Shown here in pieces: positions 26,073-35,354 of a stretch of DNA of 64,000 nucleotides. The position numbers were made by a program, and so were the translations under genes. A model generated the notes under the pieces. The model made no database searches. It was not told the origin of the DNA and saw only the letters and a program-made list of their open reading frames with translations. This DNA is from CAWAQA01 sp963784065 (lineage in GTDB: Bacteria > Acidobacteriota > Vicinamibacteria > Vicinamibacterales > UBA2999). Numbering within the stretch: the stretch's first letter is position 1; every line of letters begins with the position of its first letter. The stretch lies in contig CAWAQA010000001.1 of the NCBI GenBank assembly GCA_963784065.1, positions 372,001 to 436,000 of the forward strand, written 5' to 3'.

Positions 26073-26422
26073 CGAACACGGGCCACAGAGACACAGAGGC
26101 ACAGAGGTTTTCCTGGTCGCTGGCGGCGAAATGAAACGGGGGGCGACGCGGAGACGATCTCATCGCAGAGATCGCGGAGGGGCAGAGATCGCGGAGGCAG
26201 AATGCAAGAGCCGTTCGACGGTCGGCCTGCATTGCAGGCCGACACCGCGTGACGACACGCCCGCATCAACAAACCGCAATCGCATCAAGAAGGGTTTGTT
26301 GATGCGGGCATGTCGTCACGCGGAGCCGCCTTCGGCGGCCCGTCGGACGGCCTCGGCGTCCTCTGCTCCTCAGCGACCTCTGCGTTGAATTCGCTCTACG
26401 GATTTCTCTGTGTCTCCGTGCC
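26073..26422. repeat. CCACAGAG-family repeat block after the epimerase gene
   Basis: CGAACACGGGCCACAGAGACACAGAGGCACAGAGG runs over 26073-26107. TCTCTGTGTCTCCGTGCC at 26405-26422 is its inverted partner. Between them are two copies of CAGAGATCGCGGAGG (26162-26200) and the hairpins described at 26221-26321. The 697-base stretch 26066-26762 holds no convincing gene. Confidence 0.7.
26221..26321. repeat. Two adjacent long hairpins
   Basis: GTCGGCCTGCA/TGCAGGCCGAC (26221-26243) is a perfect 11-bp palindrome around a single T. Directly after it 26247-26275 pairs with 26293-26321 over 29 bases with one mismatch and a 17-base loop. The outer bases read GCGTGACGACA and the inner ones GCATCAACAAACC. 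Neither part codes for a plausible protein. Confidence 0.75.
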
Positions 26423-26471
26423 TTCTATGAAGCGGCTGTCGATAGTCAAGCCTCCACATGGATGATGCGTC

Positions 26472-26514
26472 GTGGGAATGTGGAAATCCGTTCTGGGGAT
26501 TTCCACATTTCCAC
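26472..26514. repeat. Inverted repeat downstream of the IS110 transposase
   Basis: GTGGGAATGTGGAAATCC (26472-26489) and GGATTTCCACATTTCCAC (26497-26514) match at 17 of 18 positions around a 7-base loop. It lies in the non-coding flank of the transposase and may lie near the element's right end. Confidence 0.6.
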
Positions 26515-26762
26515 ACGCGTCCTGTCGTTCGGAGCCCAGGATGCGATCACATGGGGCCGTGGGCCGAAGCCGGGCGGCCTTCTATTCGCGTTTCGTGGTG
26601 ATCGGTCCGGATCACCGCGCAGCATGTCATTCGCATCGGTGGGGTGGCGCCATCTCTGTGACGATCGTCCAGGCGATCGAACCACGGCACGCGCTCGCCC
26701 CCCCGTCTCGGGGCTCCGCCACACCACGCGGCGGCGGTTACGCCGCCGCGAGTTTCTGCCCA

Positions 26763-27762
26763 TCAAACGTCGCCTCGATCCCGCCACAGCGCATACAGAA
26801 TCCGACTGAGGCGACGGGCCAAGGCCACCACCGCGATCCGCCGGCCGCGCCGCGCCGCGAGTCGCTCGACCCACGCGCGCAGGCGACGCGCTCTGTTTAC
26901 TGCGCCAACACGCCCACGCCGCCTGCACCAGCAGGCTGCGCAGTTCCCGTGGACCGGCCTTGGTGATGTGCCCCCGATGCCGCCGCTCGGCCGAGCTGTC
27001 CTCGCGCGGCACCAAGCCCGAGCGCCGCACTGACCTGGCCCGCATGCGTGAAGCGCGCGACGGTCATCGAGCTGCGCGCGGAACGTCAGCGCCACGATGA
27101 GGCCCACGCCCGGCACCGTCTGGAGCCGCCTGGACGATGGGATCGCTCGCGGCCTGCTGCCGCAGCTGCTCGATCGAGCGCGGCAATCTCCCGCGTCAGT
27201 CGTCTCGATCATTCGCGACAACGGCGCCACCGTGGCCGCGAGCGGCGCCGGGAGCGCGAGCTGGGCCAGCCGCGCGGGCACCCGCTCGGCCCCGCACGAC
27301 GGGCAGGCGATAGCCGTCTTGTCGCACCAGCGCCCGCAGCAGCGAGATCGCGCCCTCCGCATCTCCACGAGCTGCCGGCGCGCTGCGCAGAATGCTGGCG
27401 CGTCGCCCGCTGCGCCGCCGACGTCCGATGCGCCGCGCGATACCAGCCGCGCCGATTCGCCTCGGCCAGGGCCGCCACGTCGCGCCGATCGGTCTTGAGC
27501 TGGCGATGGAGCTCGCCATACATCGGCGCGTAATTGGGATCGGCCACGATCACCGCGTGCCCGGCCGCCTCGAGCGCCTGCGCCACCCACTCACTCTCCG
27601 TCCCGGTCTCGAGCAGGATGCGCATCGCGCCCGAGGCCCGCGAAGGCCGCCGTCAGCGCTCGCGCGACGTCACCACCCGCTGCTCGCGCACCACCGCTCC
27701 GTCCTCGTCAATGATCCGAATCTGGCTATACCGCATATGCAGATCGATGGCACCATAGACCA
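26763..27762 (-). CDS. IS110-family transposase (several frameshifts)
   Basis: The N-terminal DEDD nuclease domain is visible in pieces: MVYGAIDLHMRYSQIRIIDEDG (first Asp), LLETGTESEWVAQALEAAGH (Glu) and LHRQLKTDRRDVAALAEA (third and fourth Asp region). The C-terminal Transposase_20 half reads LQTVPGVGLIVALTF, then GLVPREDSSAERRHRGH, ITKAGPRELRSLLVQAAWA and ARRLSRILYALW. At least five frame changes occur, so the copy is either decayed or badly sequenced. IS110 enzymes insert without terminal inverted repeats, guided by a bridge RNA from the element's non-coding end. About 330 residues joined. Confidence 0.82.
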
Positions 27763-27858
27763 TGGCTGGCTGCTCCTTTTGAGTGCCCTGTTTACGCAGG
27801 GCGATACTCCGTTTGTGGAGCGCAAGCTACCACGTTAGGTGGCAGCCAGCCGCTTCAT
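27763..27858 (-). mobile_element. Structured 5' end of the IS110 element; candidate bridge-RNA region
   Basis: Upstream of the transposase start lie GGCTGGCTGC/GCAGCCAGCC (27764-27773 and 27842-27851), GCCCTG/CAGGGC (27785-27790 and 27797-27802), and CTCC/GGAG in the next 20 bases. Together they give a multi-stem fold in under 100 bases. IS110 bridge RNAs come from such non-coding ends. The inverted 12-mer ATGAAGCGGCTG occurs at 26427-26438 and, reversed, at 27847-27858, which may bracket the element. The exact ends are unknown. Confidence 0.4.
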
Positions 27859-28743
27859 CTCATCTCTGTGGTTCGTGGTCATGACGCCTTCGCTCGTCTC
27901 ACGGATCCGGGCACGCCCGTCGCGGGCGTCCGGGTGGCCGGGGAACAGATAGTCCGCCCGCGCGAACTCGCGCGCGGCGCCATCCACGTCTCCCATCTTC
28001 AGCTGGATGTTCCCAATCTGTGCGTGGTGCCACGCCAGCGATTCGACATCGTGCGGGCTGGTGGCCTCCGCCGCCATCCGCATGAGCCGCAACGCCTCGG
28101 ACAGCTCGACCCTGCAGCTCGTGCGCGTAGGCGACGCGCGCATATGACGCCGCGTCGGGCCGCAGGCGCACCATCGTGTCGAACGCCGTCGAAGGCGCGC
28201 TCCCACTGGCCGAGCTCGAGGTACGCGTCGCCGAGCGTTCCGTAGTTCCACGCATCCTTCTGCTGCACGGCGATGGCGCGATGGGCGATGGCGATCGCTT
28301 CCTCGAACCGGTGCTGCGACGCGTAGACCGCTCCCAGCATCTTCAACGCGGAGTACTCCGATGGCTCTTCATCGAGCAGCGTCTCGAGCGCCTGTTCCGC
28401 CCGCACCGCGTAGCCGCCGTTCCGGTCGACGCGCGCCTTGCGCAGCAGAATCTCCGCGGCGCGGACGGCCGCCGCCGCGTCGGCGGGGTCGGCGGCCAGG
28501 CGCGCCTCGGCGATGCTCAACGCGGCATCGAGATCGGACGGCGACGTACCCTGCACGCGAGGCAGCGGCGCCTTCACACTCGTCGACCGGCCACGACAGC
28601 CACTTCCACGGGCCACAGAGGCACAGAGACACGGAGAACATCGACCCGCCATTTTTCTCCGTGCCTGTGCGATTTGTCGCGCGGACAGCGGCGACCGAGG
28701 CGCCAACCGCCACCGCGGACAGCACGATGAGCCAGGTCTTCAT
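27835..28743 (-). CDS. TPR-repeat protein with repeat DNA in its frame (frameshifts)
   Basis: Residues 1-22 (MKTWLIVLSAVAVGASVAAV) look like a signal or anchor. The next part, RTGTEKNGG then SVSLCLCGPWK, is simply a translated CCACAGAG-family repeat. Real TPR helices follow after an indel: SDLDAALSIAEARLAADPAD, ALETLLDEEPSEYSALKMLG, AVYASQHRFEEAIAIAHRAI, AWNYGTLGDAYLELGQWERA, then VESLAWHHAQIGNIQLKMGD and VDGAAREFARADYLFPGHPD. The C-terminus TTNHRDEMKRLAAT is again repeat-derived and reaches the IS110 flank. It follows DUF4331 by 8 bases. It probably binds partner proteins at the envelope. Confidence 0.68.
28613..28670. repeat. CCACAGAG-family repeat inside the TPR gene
   Basis: CCACAGAGGCACAGAGACACGGAGAA (28613-28638) and TTCTCCGTGCCTGTGC (28655-28670) form an imperfect hairpin. 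It is the same family as at 13247, 26073 and 37265, but here it falls within an open reading frame just after the signal-like N-terminus. Confidence 0.7.
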
Positions 28744-28751
28744 GGCAGCCG

Positions 28752-30164
28752 CTACTGAGGCGTACTGCGAAGCCGCGGCTCCGCGCCGATCTCCCGGCCC
28801 GCGTGCGGCACGGTCAGGAAGGGAAACTCCGGCAGGTACTCCTTGTCGTTCTGGTCCACGCCGTCGCCGAGGCGGTTGTTCGGCGCCCGCACGAAGTCCG
28901 GTGTCAGCGGCGTCGCACCCGCCATCGCCTGCAGCGCGATATCCACGACGTCGTCTCCCACGCGCCGTCCGTTCGGGAAGCCGGCGAGATCACCGGCGAG
29001 CACGCCAAGCCGGTGCGGCCGCGCCGACGGCGGGATGCCGGTGTTGAGCCGCAGCATCTCCGACGCGCGCGGGCTCGTGCCGATCTGGTTCAGCCCCGGG
29101 ATGCCGGTGAGGAAGATCGTGACGAGGTCGTTGCGCGGCGTCGCCGGCGTCTGGACGCCGAAGAGCGCCTGCATCAGCGGCGGCAGCAGCGGGTTGGTCA
29201 CGAAGCTGAGCGCGGCGGCGTCGCCGGTCGGCTCGAGACCGTTGAACGCATCTTTGAGCGCCAGCGGCAGCACGACCTCGTTGACGAGAGGATTGCCGAG
29301 CCGCGATACCTGCACCCAGTCGCCAGATGCAGCTGCCCGGCGCCGCTGCGCGTCGTCGTGCTCATGCGGCTCGCCGTTGACCAGATGCCGATCGTGGCGT
29401 TCGGATCGGCGGCGCTCGCCGGCCGCGATCCGTTGCGCGTCAGCGCCGCGATCGGAACCTCGATCGCAATCGAGTGGACGTTGTACCCGGCGAGGCTGTC
29501 GATCGGCTGGCCCAGTTGAGGCACGAGCGATCGGAGCTGCAGCAGGTCGAAGGTCGCCCCGAGGTCCACGTAGAAGCCTTCCTCGCGCTGGCCCGGCGAA
29601 CACGCGTGCGTCGTGCGCCGGCAGGTTGTGCACGCCGTTTCCGAGCTGGCCGTTGTAGTCGCGCATCGAGCTGACCCCGACGTTGGCCGGCATCACGAAC
29701 AGGTTCTCGCGCCATCACCGTCCGCGCCCCCGTGCGGCGCGGTCCGTTGACGCGGGCCACGGTGACGAACTGCCGGACATTCAGGTCGGGGTCGTCGATC
29801 GACGTCACGGCGCCGGTGTTGTAGAGGAACGTGTTCGGGTTGCGCATCTGCGGTGGTGAAGCGGAACTGGTAGGTGATGTCCTCGACGGCGTCGCCGGTG
29901 TTGTCGACCATGATTTCGTAGATGCACGTTGTCGTCGAACTTCCAGAAGTTCGGGCCCGAGCTCGGAAACTGGAGCGGGATGAAGTTGGAGATGAGCACC
30001 ACCCGGTCGGGGCGCTCGGGACTGACGAACGCGTAGACGTCGGTGTTATCGGCCAGCGGATCCTGGCTGATGAGCGGCGCCTCGCGATGACTCGACGCCC
30101 GGGTTGGACTCATCGCCGCGATGGCCACGAGGACCACCACGGCGGCGCATGCAATTCTCTTCAC
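28752..30164 (-). CDS. DUF4331 family secreted protein (several frameshifts)
   Basis: Starts at GTG 30164 behind GGAGG with MKRIACAAVVVLVAIAAMSP, a signal peptide, then the family hallmark ASSHREAPLISQDPLADNTDVYAFVSP. Further family stretches are VVLISNFIPLQFPSSGPNFW, MVDNTGDAVEDITYQF, VHSIAIEVPIAALT, ATIGIWSTASRM and the C-terminal DKEYLPEFPFLTVPHAG. At least four indels interrupt it (29335, 29590, 29700 and 29840-29930). About 465 residues. Members often occur with ECF sigma/anti-sigma genes and a TPR gene, as here, but the molecular role is unknown. The upstream gap holds a REP-like palindrome. Confidence 0.8.
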
Positions 30165-30241
30165 GCGAATACCTCCTGCCACACGTTCTACGGAGGAGGC
30201 GCGCGTTTGGATGTCTTGCTTCGAGAAGGCGATCACCAGGT

Positions 30242-30262
30242 GGGCCGGCCTCGAGCCGGCCC
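30242..30262. repeat. REP-like palindrome (GGGCCGGC type)
   Basis: GGGCCGGC (30242-30249) and GCCGGCCC (30255-30262) pair perfectly around CTCGA. It lies 15 bases after the anti-sigma gene's stop codon in transcription order and could end its transcript. Confidence 0.6.
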
Positions 30263-30276
30263 GCAATGTCCCGCGT

Positions 30277-30999
30277 TCAGAGCGGCGTGGGCATACCGAT
30301 GAGATAGCGCTCCCCGGTAGGCGCGGGCACGCCGCCGGCGGGCTCGAGGGTCACGGCGACCGCCACGGGCGGCGCGGATGTCCGGGTCCGTCTCGAAGAA
30401 GGCGGACCCGGCACCGCTCGCGTCGGGCGTCAGCAGCCCCGCGCTGATCGGGGCGGTGGACGTGACGACCCACACCTGGTAGACGCGGCCTTCCGGCGCC
30501 GGCGGCAGGTCCGTGACGGAGAAGACCATGCCGCGATCGCGGCTCCACAGCGCGCGCGCGCGCGCCAGCGGCGCCGCCGCCTGGCCCGCGAGATCGATCC
30601 GCGCGACGTCGGGCGCAACGAGGACGGCGAGCGCGGACTGCGCCTCGGTGAGGCGGCTCTGCAGGACGAGCGCGTAGATCACCGAGGCCGAGCGCCAGTG
30701 CCAGCGCCGCGGCGGCGGGCAGCCATCTGAGGACGAGCGTTCCCCTTGCGTGGCGCCGGCTTGTCGTGAACCGGGTTCGGCAGCGATCCGAGGATGCGGT
30801 CGCGCAGCTCGCGGCGCGGTGTTCGCTGCGGCACGCCCAGGGCGAGCGCGCCGGTGACGCTGCGCAGCGAGCGCACTTCGGCGGCGCACTCGCTGCAGCC
30901 GGCAAGGTGCGTCTCGAACGCCGCGCGCTCGTCCGGCTCGAGGCTGTCGAGCACGTAGGCGGCGGCGTCGTGCTTCAGCTCGTCGTGGGCCGCTGTCAT
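30277..30999 (-). CDS. RskA-type anti-sigma factor (frameshifts)
   Basis: The N-terminal zinc-binding anti-sigma domain reads ELKHDAAAYVLDSLEPDE, FETHLAGCSECAAEV (H-x3-C-x2-C). After a linker and an indel near 30700 the membrane-proximal and RskA C-terminal domain follows: SASVIYALVLQSRLTEAQ, IDLAGQAAAPLARARALW, VFSVTDLPPAPEGRVYQVW. A second indel near 30370 precedes the end GERYLIGMPTPL at TGA 30277. About 240 residues. It should hold the neighbouring sigma factor inactive until proteolysed. Its ATG overlaps the sigma gene stop. Confidence 0.83.
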
Positions 31000-31610
31000 C
31001 GTTGTCCCTCGAGCAGCGCGTCGCGCAGCTTCAGCAGCCCGAGCCGAATGCGCGTCTTCACGGTGCCGAGCGGCTGCTCGAGCCGCTCCGCGATCTCGCG
31101 CTGGCTGAGGCCTTCGTAGTACGCGAGCTCGATGGCGGCGCGCTGCAGGAGCGGCAGGCCGGCAAGCGCGCTGCTGCACGCGGCGCACCTGCTCGGCATC
31201 GAGCAGGTCGGACGCCGGGTCGGGGCCCGGCGACGTCAGCGCTGCGACCGCTCGATCGCCGTCTACGGTCTGTCCGTCGGGCCGCGCGCGGCGCGCGCGC
31301 AGTCGATCGATCGCGCGCGTCCGCGCCATCACCAGCAGCCACGCCGCCACGGCGCCACGTGAGCCTCGTAGCTTGCCGGCCTGACGCCACGCCTGCGCGA
31401 AGACGTCCTGCACGACATCCTCGGCGTCGCCTTCATCGCCGAGGATCCGCAGCACCAGGGAGTAGATCGCGCGCGCGTGGCGATCGTACAGCGCCGGCCG
31501 CGCCGGTCCCGTCGCCGGCCGCCATGCGGCGGAGGCAGTCGCGGTCCTCGGCCAGTGACTCCGCGGAATCCGGCCCGTAACGCGACGATGGCCGCCAGCA
31601 GCCAGATCAT
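30996..31610 (-). CDS. ECF RNA polymerase sigma factor, SigK-like (frameshifts)
   Basis: Region 2 reads HARAIYSLVLRILGDEGDAEDVVQDVFAQAW and ends AWLLVMARTRAIDRLRARRAR, given here in joined form across an indel near 31490. Region 4 reads ALAGLPLLQRAAIELAYYE then GLSQREIAERLEQPLGTVK, with TRIRLGLLKLRDAL. About 195 residues. The pairing with RskA directly downstream (ATGA overlap) fits the SigK group. The true start is unclear because the first 20 codons also seem frame-shifted. Its likely targets include the DUF4331-TPR genes downstream, which is inference from position. Confidence 0.82.
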
Positions 31611-31746
31611 GTGCTTCTACGCATCGGCGTGGCTGGCGGATGGTAGCAGGAATACCCGGCGGCGGGCAGCGGCGGCGCGGAGTGGGTCAGGGAGTGCTTC
31701 CGCCGCGAGCTCGTACCTGCCACCGCCGGCTGCCTGCTGCCGCCTG

Positions 31747-32433
31747 CTATTCCGCGAAACGCTTCAAGGTGTCGAGCCAGCCGGTCACCGGCGGCGGCGC
31801 TTCGGCGCCGCCGTCGAAGAGGATCTGTGACGCCTCGAGGCGCTTGCCGTAGAACCGCTCGTTGGCGTCGCGATCCTGGCGAATGGTGCTGCCGTTGACC
31901 GTGACACCCGCGAACAGCCCGCGGGCGCGCGAGTAGCTGAGAATCTGCGCGCGCAGCTGGAGGTCCGTGGCGGCCTGGGCGTCACGTCCCACCGGCCCGG
32001 CGGCGACGCTGGCGTCGGCGCCGAGCTTGAACTGGTTGCGCACCAGGTTCTCGAGGCCGCGCCGATCGTTGATGACCAGGACGAGGTCTGCCGCCTGGCC
32101 GCCGATCTGGAGGCCGAAGCTGCCGCCGGTGAGCGTGAGGAACGCCGGAGACGACCAGCCGGCCGGCGTTCGCGCGCTCAGCACGCCGCGGCCGCGCAGG
32201 CCGCCGAAGACGAAGCCGGCCTTGATCGTGCTCGGGAAAATCGCGATGCCCTCGGCCTTGCCGAGAATCGCCTCGGGAATCGCCTTGTCCTCGGCGCCCA
32301 TGATCTCGCCGAAGACCGCTGTCGCATCCCTCAAGCGCCGTGCTTCGTCGGAGTCCTGCGGCGTCTGGGCAGACGGAGATCCAGCAAGCAGACCCAGGGC
32401 CACGACCGTGGCGATCAGAAACGTTGTCCTCAT
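31747..32433 (-). CDS. SYLF-domain (Ysc84-like) lipid-binding protein
   Basis: A 228-residue intact protein. Signal peptide MRTTFLIATVVALGLLAGSPSAQ; the SYLF domain follows: AIPEAILGKAEGIAIFPSTI, KAGFVFGGLRGRGVLSART, PAFLTLTGGSFGLQIGGQAA, DLVLVINDRRGLENLV, SYSRARGLFAGVTVNGSTI. SYLF domains bind phosphoinositides in eukaryotes; in bacteria they are secreted proteins of unknown role. I chose ATG 32433 over the in-frame ATG 32448 because the signal peptide starts there. It is on the same strand as the sigma operon but upstream of it. Confidence 0.85.
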   Translation of the reverse strand: MRTTFLIATVVALGLLAGSPSAQTPQDSDEARRLRDATAVFGEIMGAEDKAIPEAILGKAEGIAIFPSTIKAGFVFGGLRGRGVLSARTPAGWSSPAFLTLTGGSFGLQIGGQAADLVLVINDRRGLENLVRNQFKLGADASVAAGPVGRDAQAATDLQLRAQILSYSRARGLFAGVTVNGSTIRQDRDANERFYGKRLEASQILFDGGAEAPPPVTGWLDTLKRFAE

Positions 32434-32559
32434 GTCCTGGTGAACCATATCAACTGAACCTGTATTCCACGACAGCCTTCAACCGCGGGCGCGACAGACC
32501 GGTCCGCCGCGCACGCCTGCGCGGTGGTGAGCGGACGCCGCTCCGGGTGATACATGCCA

Positions 32560-33822
32560 CTAGATGATAGCCGGTGCGCCCGATCGGAAGTCGCCGCCAA
32601 GGATCGATGCCGAGTTCGCGCCGAGCCAGTTGTCGAGTACCCGGGCGTACACGGAGCGGAAGTCGGTCTCGTACCGCACGTCGCCGCCGTTGTTCTCCAG
32701 CCCCGGGTTGCCGGGATCCGGATTGAGCGACGCGGCGGTGCCGTAGATGCCGCCGCGGACCGAACCACCGAGCGCCATCATCACGCCCGCGGCGCCGTGA
32801 TCGGTGCCCTGACTGCCATTCTCCTGGATGCGCCGGCCGAATTCGGAGAACTCGAGGATGAGCGTCTCGCCGAGCAGCCCCTGGTTGCGCAGGTCGGTGT
32901 AGAAGGCGAACAGCCCGTCGCTGACGGTCGCCATCAGCGTGGCGTAGCCGCCGCCGCCGGCGTTGCCCTGCGCCGCGTGCGTGTCGAAGCCGCCGGTCTG
33001 GACCCAGTACACGCGAGTGCCGGTGCCGCGCACGATCGATCCGGCGACGGTGCGCAGCGCCAGCGCGAAGCCGTTGTTCGGATACGTCGTGGACCCGGTA
33101 TACGCCGCGACCGACGCAACCTGATCGAGCGTCGCCAGCGCCGCCTGTGACGACGCGTTCACGAACGAGAGATGCGGCCGGTCCGACGGCCGGTTCGCGG
33201 CCAGCAGGGTCGCGGCCGCGCGCTCGCGAGCCGCCTCGACGCCGCTGTTGGGGCTCGCAAAGCTGTAGGCGCGCGCGTCCGGAATTGCCGGAACGGCAAT
33301 GGTGTTCGCGTAGAGCGCGCGCGGCGTCTCGCGCGAGTTGTTCCACCCGGCCAGCGGATCGATCGGCGATGGCAGCGTGTCGAGATAGCGCCCCAGCCAT
33401 CCGTTCCCGGTCGGCGAGGCCGGATTGGCCGTGCCCCAGATGTCGAAGCCCTGGAAGTGCGAACGGCTCGAGTTGGTGTAGCCGGTGCGCTGCACGAGCG
33501 CGAGCCGGCCGTCATTGAAGATGGTGCGCAGGCCGGTGAGGCGGGGGTGCAGGCCGAGCACCCTGCCGGATGCATCGCTCCCGATCTGCAGCACCTGACC
33601 CGCCGGGATCGCGATGTTCGGCCGCCGGCTGTAGTAGAACGGGTCCTGATACGGCACGAGGGTGTTCAACGCGTCGTTGCCCCCGTTCAGGTACACCACG
33701 ACAAGGCTGCGGGAACGCGCGCCCTGGGCCCGCGCAATGTCCGCCAGAAACGCGGGCGCCGCGAAGCTGACGGTGAACGCCGAGACGCCGTGACCGATGA
33801 ACGTTCGACGGGAAACCTTCAT
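32560..33822 (-). CDS. DUF1501 family protein with twin-arginine signal
   Basis: A 420-residue intact protein. MKVSRRTFIGHGVSAFTVSF is a Tat signal with the RR motif, so it is exported folded. The family motifs SLVVVYLNGGNDALNTLVPY, IPAGQVLQIG, LALVQRTGYTNSSRSHFQ, VYWVQTGGFDTHAAQ, ILEFSEFGRRIQENGSQGTDHGAA (given in parts of the sulfatase/alkaline-phosphatase-like fold) are clear. Metal-binding Asp/His residues of that superfamily are present (GGND, GFDTH, GTDHG). It is paired with DUF1800 83 bases upstream, the usual arrangement. The substrate is unknown. GGAGGAGCCC precedes the ATG. Confidence 0.87.
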   Translation of the reverse strand: MKVSRRTFIGHGVSAFTVSFAAPAFLADIARAQGARSRSLVVVYLNGGNDALNTLVPYQDPFYYSRRPNIAIPAGQVLQIGSDASGRVLGLHPRLTGLRTIFNDGRLALVQRTGYTNSSRSHFQGFDIWGTANPASPTGNGWLGRYLDTLPSPIDPLAGWNNSRETPRALYANTIAVPAIPDARAYSFASPNSGVEAARERAAATLLAANRPSDRPHLSFVNASSQAALATLDQVASVAAYTGSTTYPNNGFALALRTVAGSIVRGTGTRVYWVQTGGFDTHAAQGNAGGGGYATLMATVSDGLFAFYTDLRNQGLLGETLILEFSEFGRRIQENGSQGTDHGAAGVMMALGGSVRGGIYGTAASLNPDPGNPGLENNGGDVRYETDFRSVYARVLDNWLGANSASILGGDFRSGAPAII

Positions 33823-33840
33823 GGGCTCCTCCGGGCTCCG

Positions 33841-33905
33841 GGCTTCGGGCTCCGGACTACGGGCGGAGCGAAGGGCCCGAAGCCTGGAGCCTGGAGCCCG
33901 AAGCC
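33841..33905. repeat. Inverted repeat between DUF1800 and DUF1501 genes
   Basis: GGCTTCGGGCTCC (33841-33853) and GGAGCCCGAAGCC (33893-33905) pair perfectly over 13 bases. The 39 bases between hold further GGAGCCT/GGGCTCC units. It fills most of the gap between two co-directional genes and could reduce read-through or stabilise one transcript. Confidence 0.6.
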
Positions 33906-35354
33906 TAGACAAACTGGTACTCCGACGATCCGACGATCAGCCGGGCGAGGCCGGGGGCGCGGGCGTTGACCTGCGCATCGGAACCGGTCCAGGAGCCGCC
34001 GCCGTTCAGGTACGCGACCAGCTCCGCGTACGGCTGGTTGTCGAAGGGCGCAGGCGTGAACCGGGTCATGTAGTAGCCCATCACCTTCTCCGCCGAGCTG
34101 CGGAATGCGCCGGCGTCGCGCGCCAGGTTGAAGCGCTGGTTCGCGGCGAGCGTCGAGGCGAAATTCATCCGCGCGAGCATGCGATCCGGTCGAGAACCAG
34201 CCGCGCCCGAGATCCCATCCGTTGACGTCCGGCGGCTCGAACAGCGTCTGCCCCATGTTGGTGAGCGGCGTCCGCGCGGTGTCGACCGACAGCCCGGTCC
34301 AGCCCGTCTCCTTGATCGCGCGAACGACATACTCCACGGGCCACGAGTAGCGGGAGTAGTAGTGATCCCGCTCCGCGAACCATTGCGAGCGCAGGATGGA
34401 GCGCACGACCGGACGCATGTTCGTGTTGTTCTCGAGGTACACGCTCGCCACGTTCCGCAGGAACGCCTCTTCCGGCGCGTGCGCCTCGCTGATGAAGAAG
34501 TTCCAGAGCTTCGCCGCAAGGCGGCGCGCCGTCTGCGGATGACGGGCGAGCGCGGTCACGAAGTCGACGACATCCTGCATGCCGTCCGCGGCGCTGCGCG
34601 CCGCGATCGTACGCTCGCCGTTGCTGTAGATGGGGAATGTGAACGCCTTGGCGGTGGCGTCATGGTTGGCGGCGTTGTAGACCGTCTCGTAGTACGAGTT
34701 GGCATCGTTGCCGCCGTTCACCAGGCGGATGCTCCAGCCGGTGAAGACGCGCGCCGCGGCATAGACGTCCTGCTCGGTGTAGTTGCCGACGCCGAACGTG
34801 AACAGCTCCATGATCTCGCGGCCGAAGTTCTCCTGCGGCCGCTGCCGCGTGTTCAGCCGTCCGTCGAGCCAGACGAGCATCGCCGGATCCTTCGCCACCT
34901 CGATCAGCAGGTCGCGGAAGCTGCCGAGCGCGGACTGGCGGAACAACTCGATCTGGCCCTGCGGCCCGGGCAGCTCTCCCGACTTCAGGGCCATCATCTT
35001 GGTCGCCTGGGCGCCGCCGACCACGCCGGCGACCTTGCTGTAGGCCGTGGCGAAATGGTTGTGCCAGAACAGCGCCATCTTTTCCTGCAGCGGACGCTGC
35101 GAGTGGATCATCCGGAACAGCCATCGCTGCCGCGCGTCCTCGATGTTCGTATATGGCGAAAACTGGCCGCGTGCCGTGATGCCGACGTACTCGTTCTGTC
35201 CGATCCTGCCATCCACATCGTCGGCAGCGCGCTCGTAGTTGACGAGCATGTCGATCAGCACCGGCACCGCCAGGTCCGACATGCGCGCCCGCTCGTCCGG
35301 GCTCATGCCGAACCCTGCCCGCCGCATCAGGTGCTCGACCTGCGGGTTTGCCAT
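33905..35354 (-). CDS. DUF1800 family protein (one frameshift)
   Basis: MANPQVEHLMRRAGFGMSPDE is the family start (HLLRRAGFG). Further motifs are RPLQEKMALFWHNHFATAYS, ARRPQENFGREIMELFTFGV-type text (here RQRPQENFGREIMELFTFG), YTEQDVYAAARVFTGWSI, AKLWNFFISEAHAPEE and TLFEPPDVNGWDLGRGW. An extra base near 34190 separates WFSTGS from MLARMNFASTLAANQRF; it then runs to the stop at 33905. About 483 residues. DUF1800/DUF1501 pairs occur widely in Acidobacteriota, Planctomycetota and Proteobacteria, but the function is not established. Confidence 0.87.

Noticed and set aside
26763..27762. Plus-strand frames across the IS110 locus as genes
   Set aside because: The minus strand carries DEDD and Transposase_20 motifs in consistent order; the plus frames have no recognisable domain.
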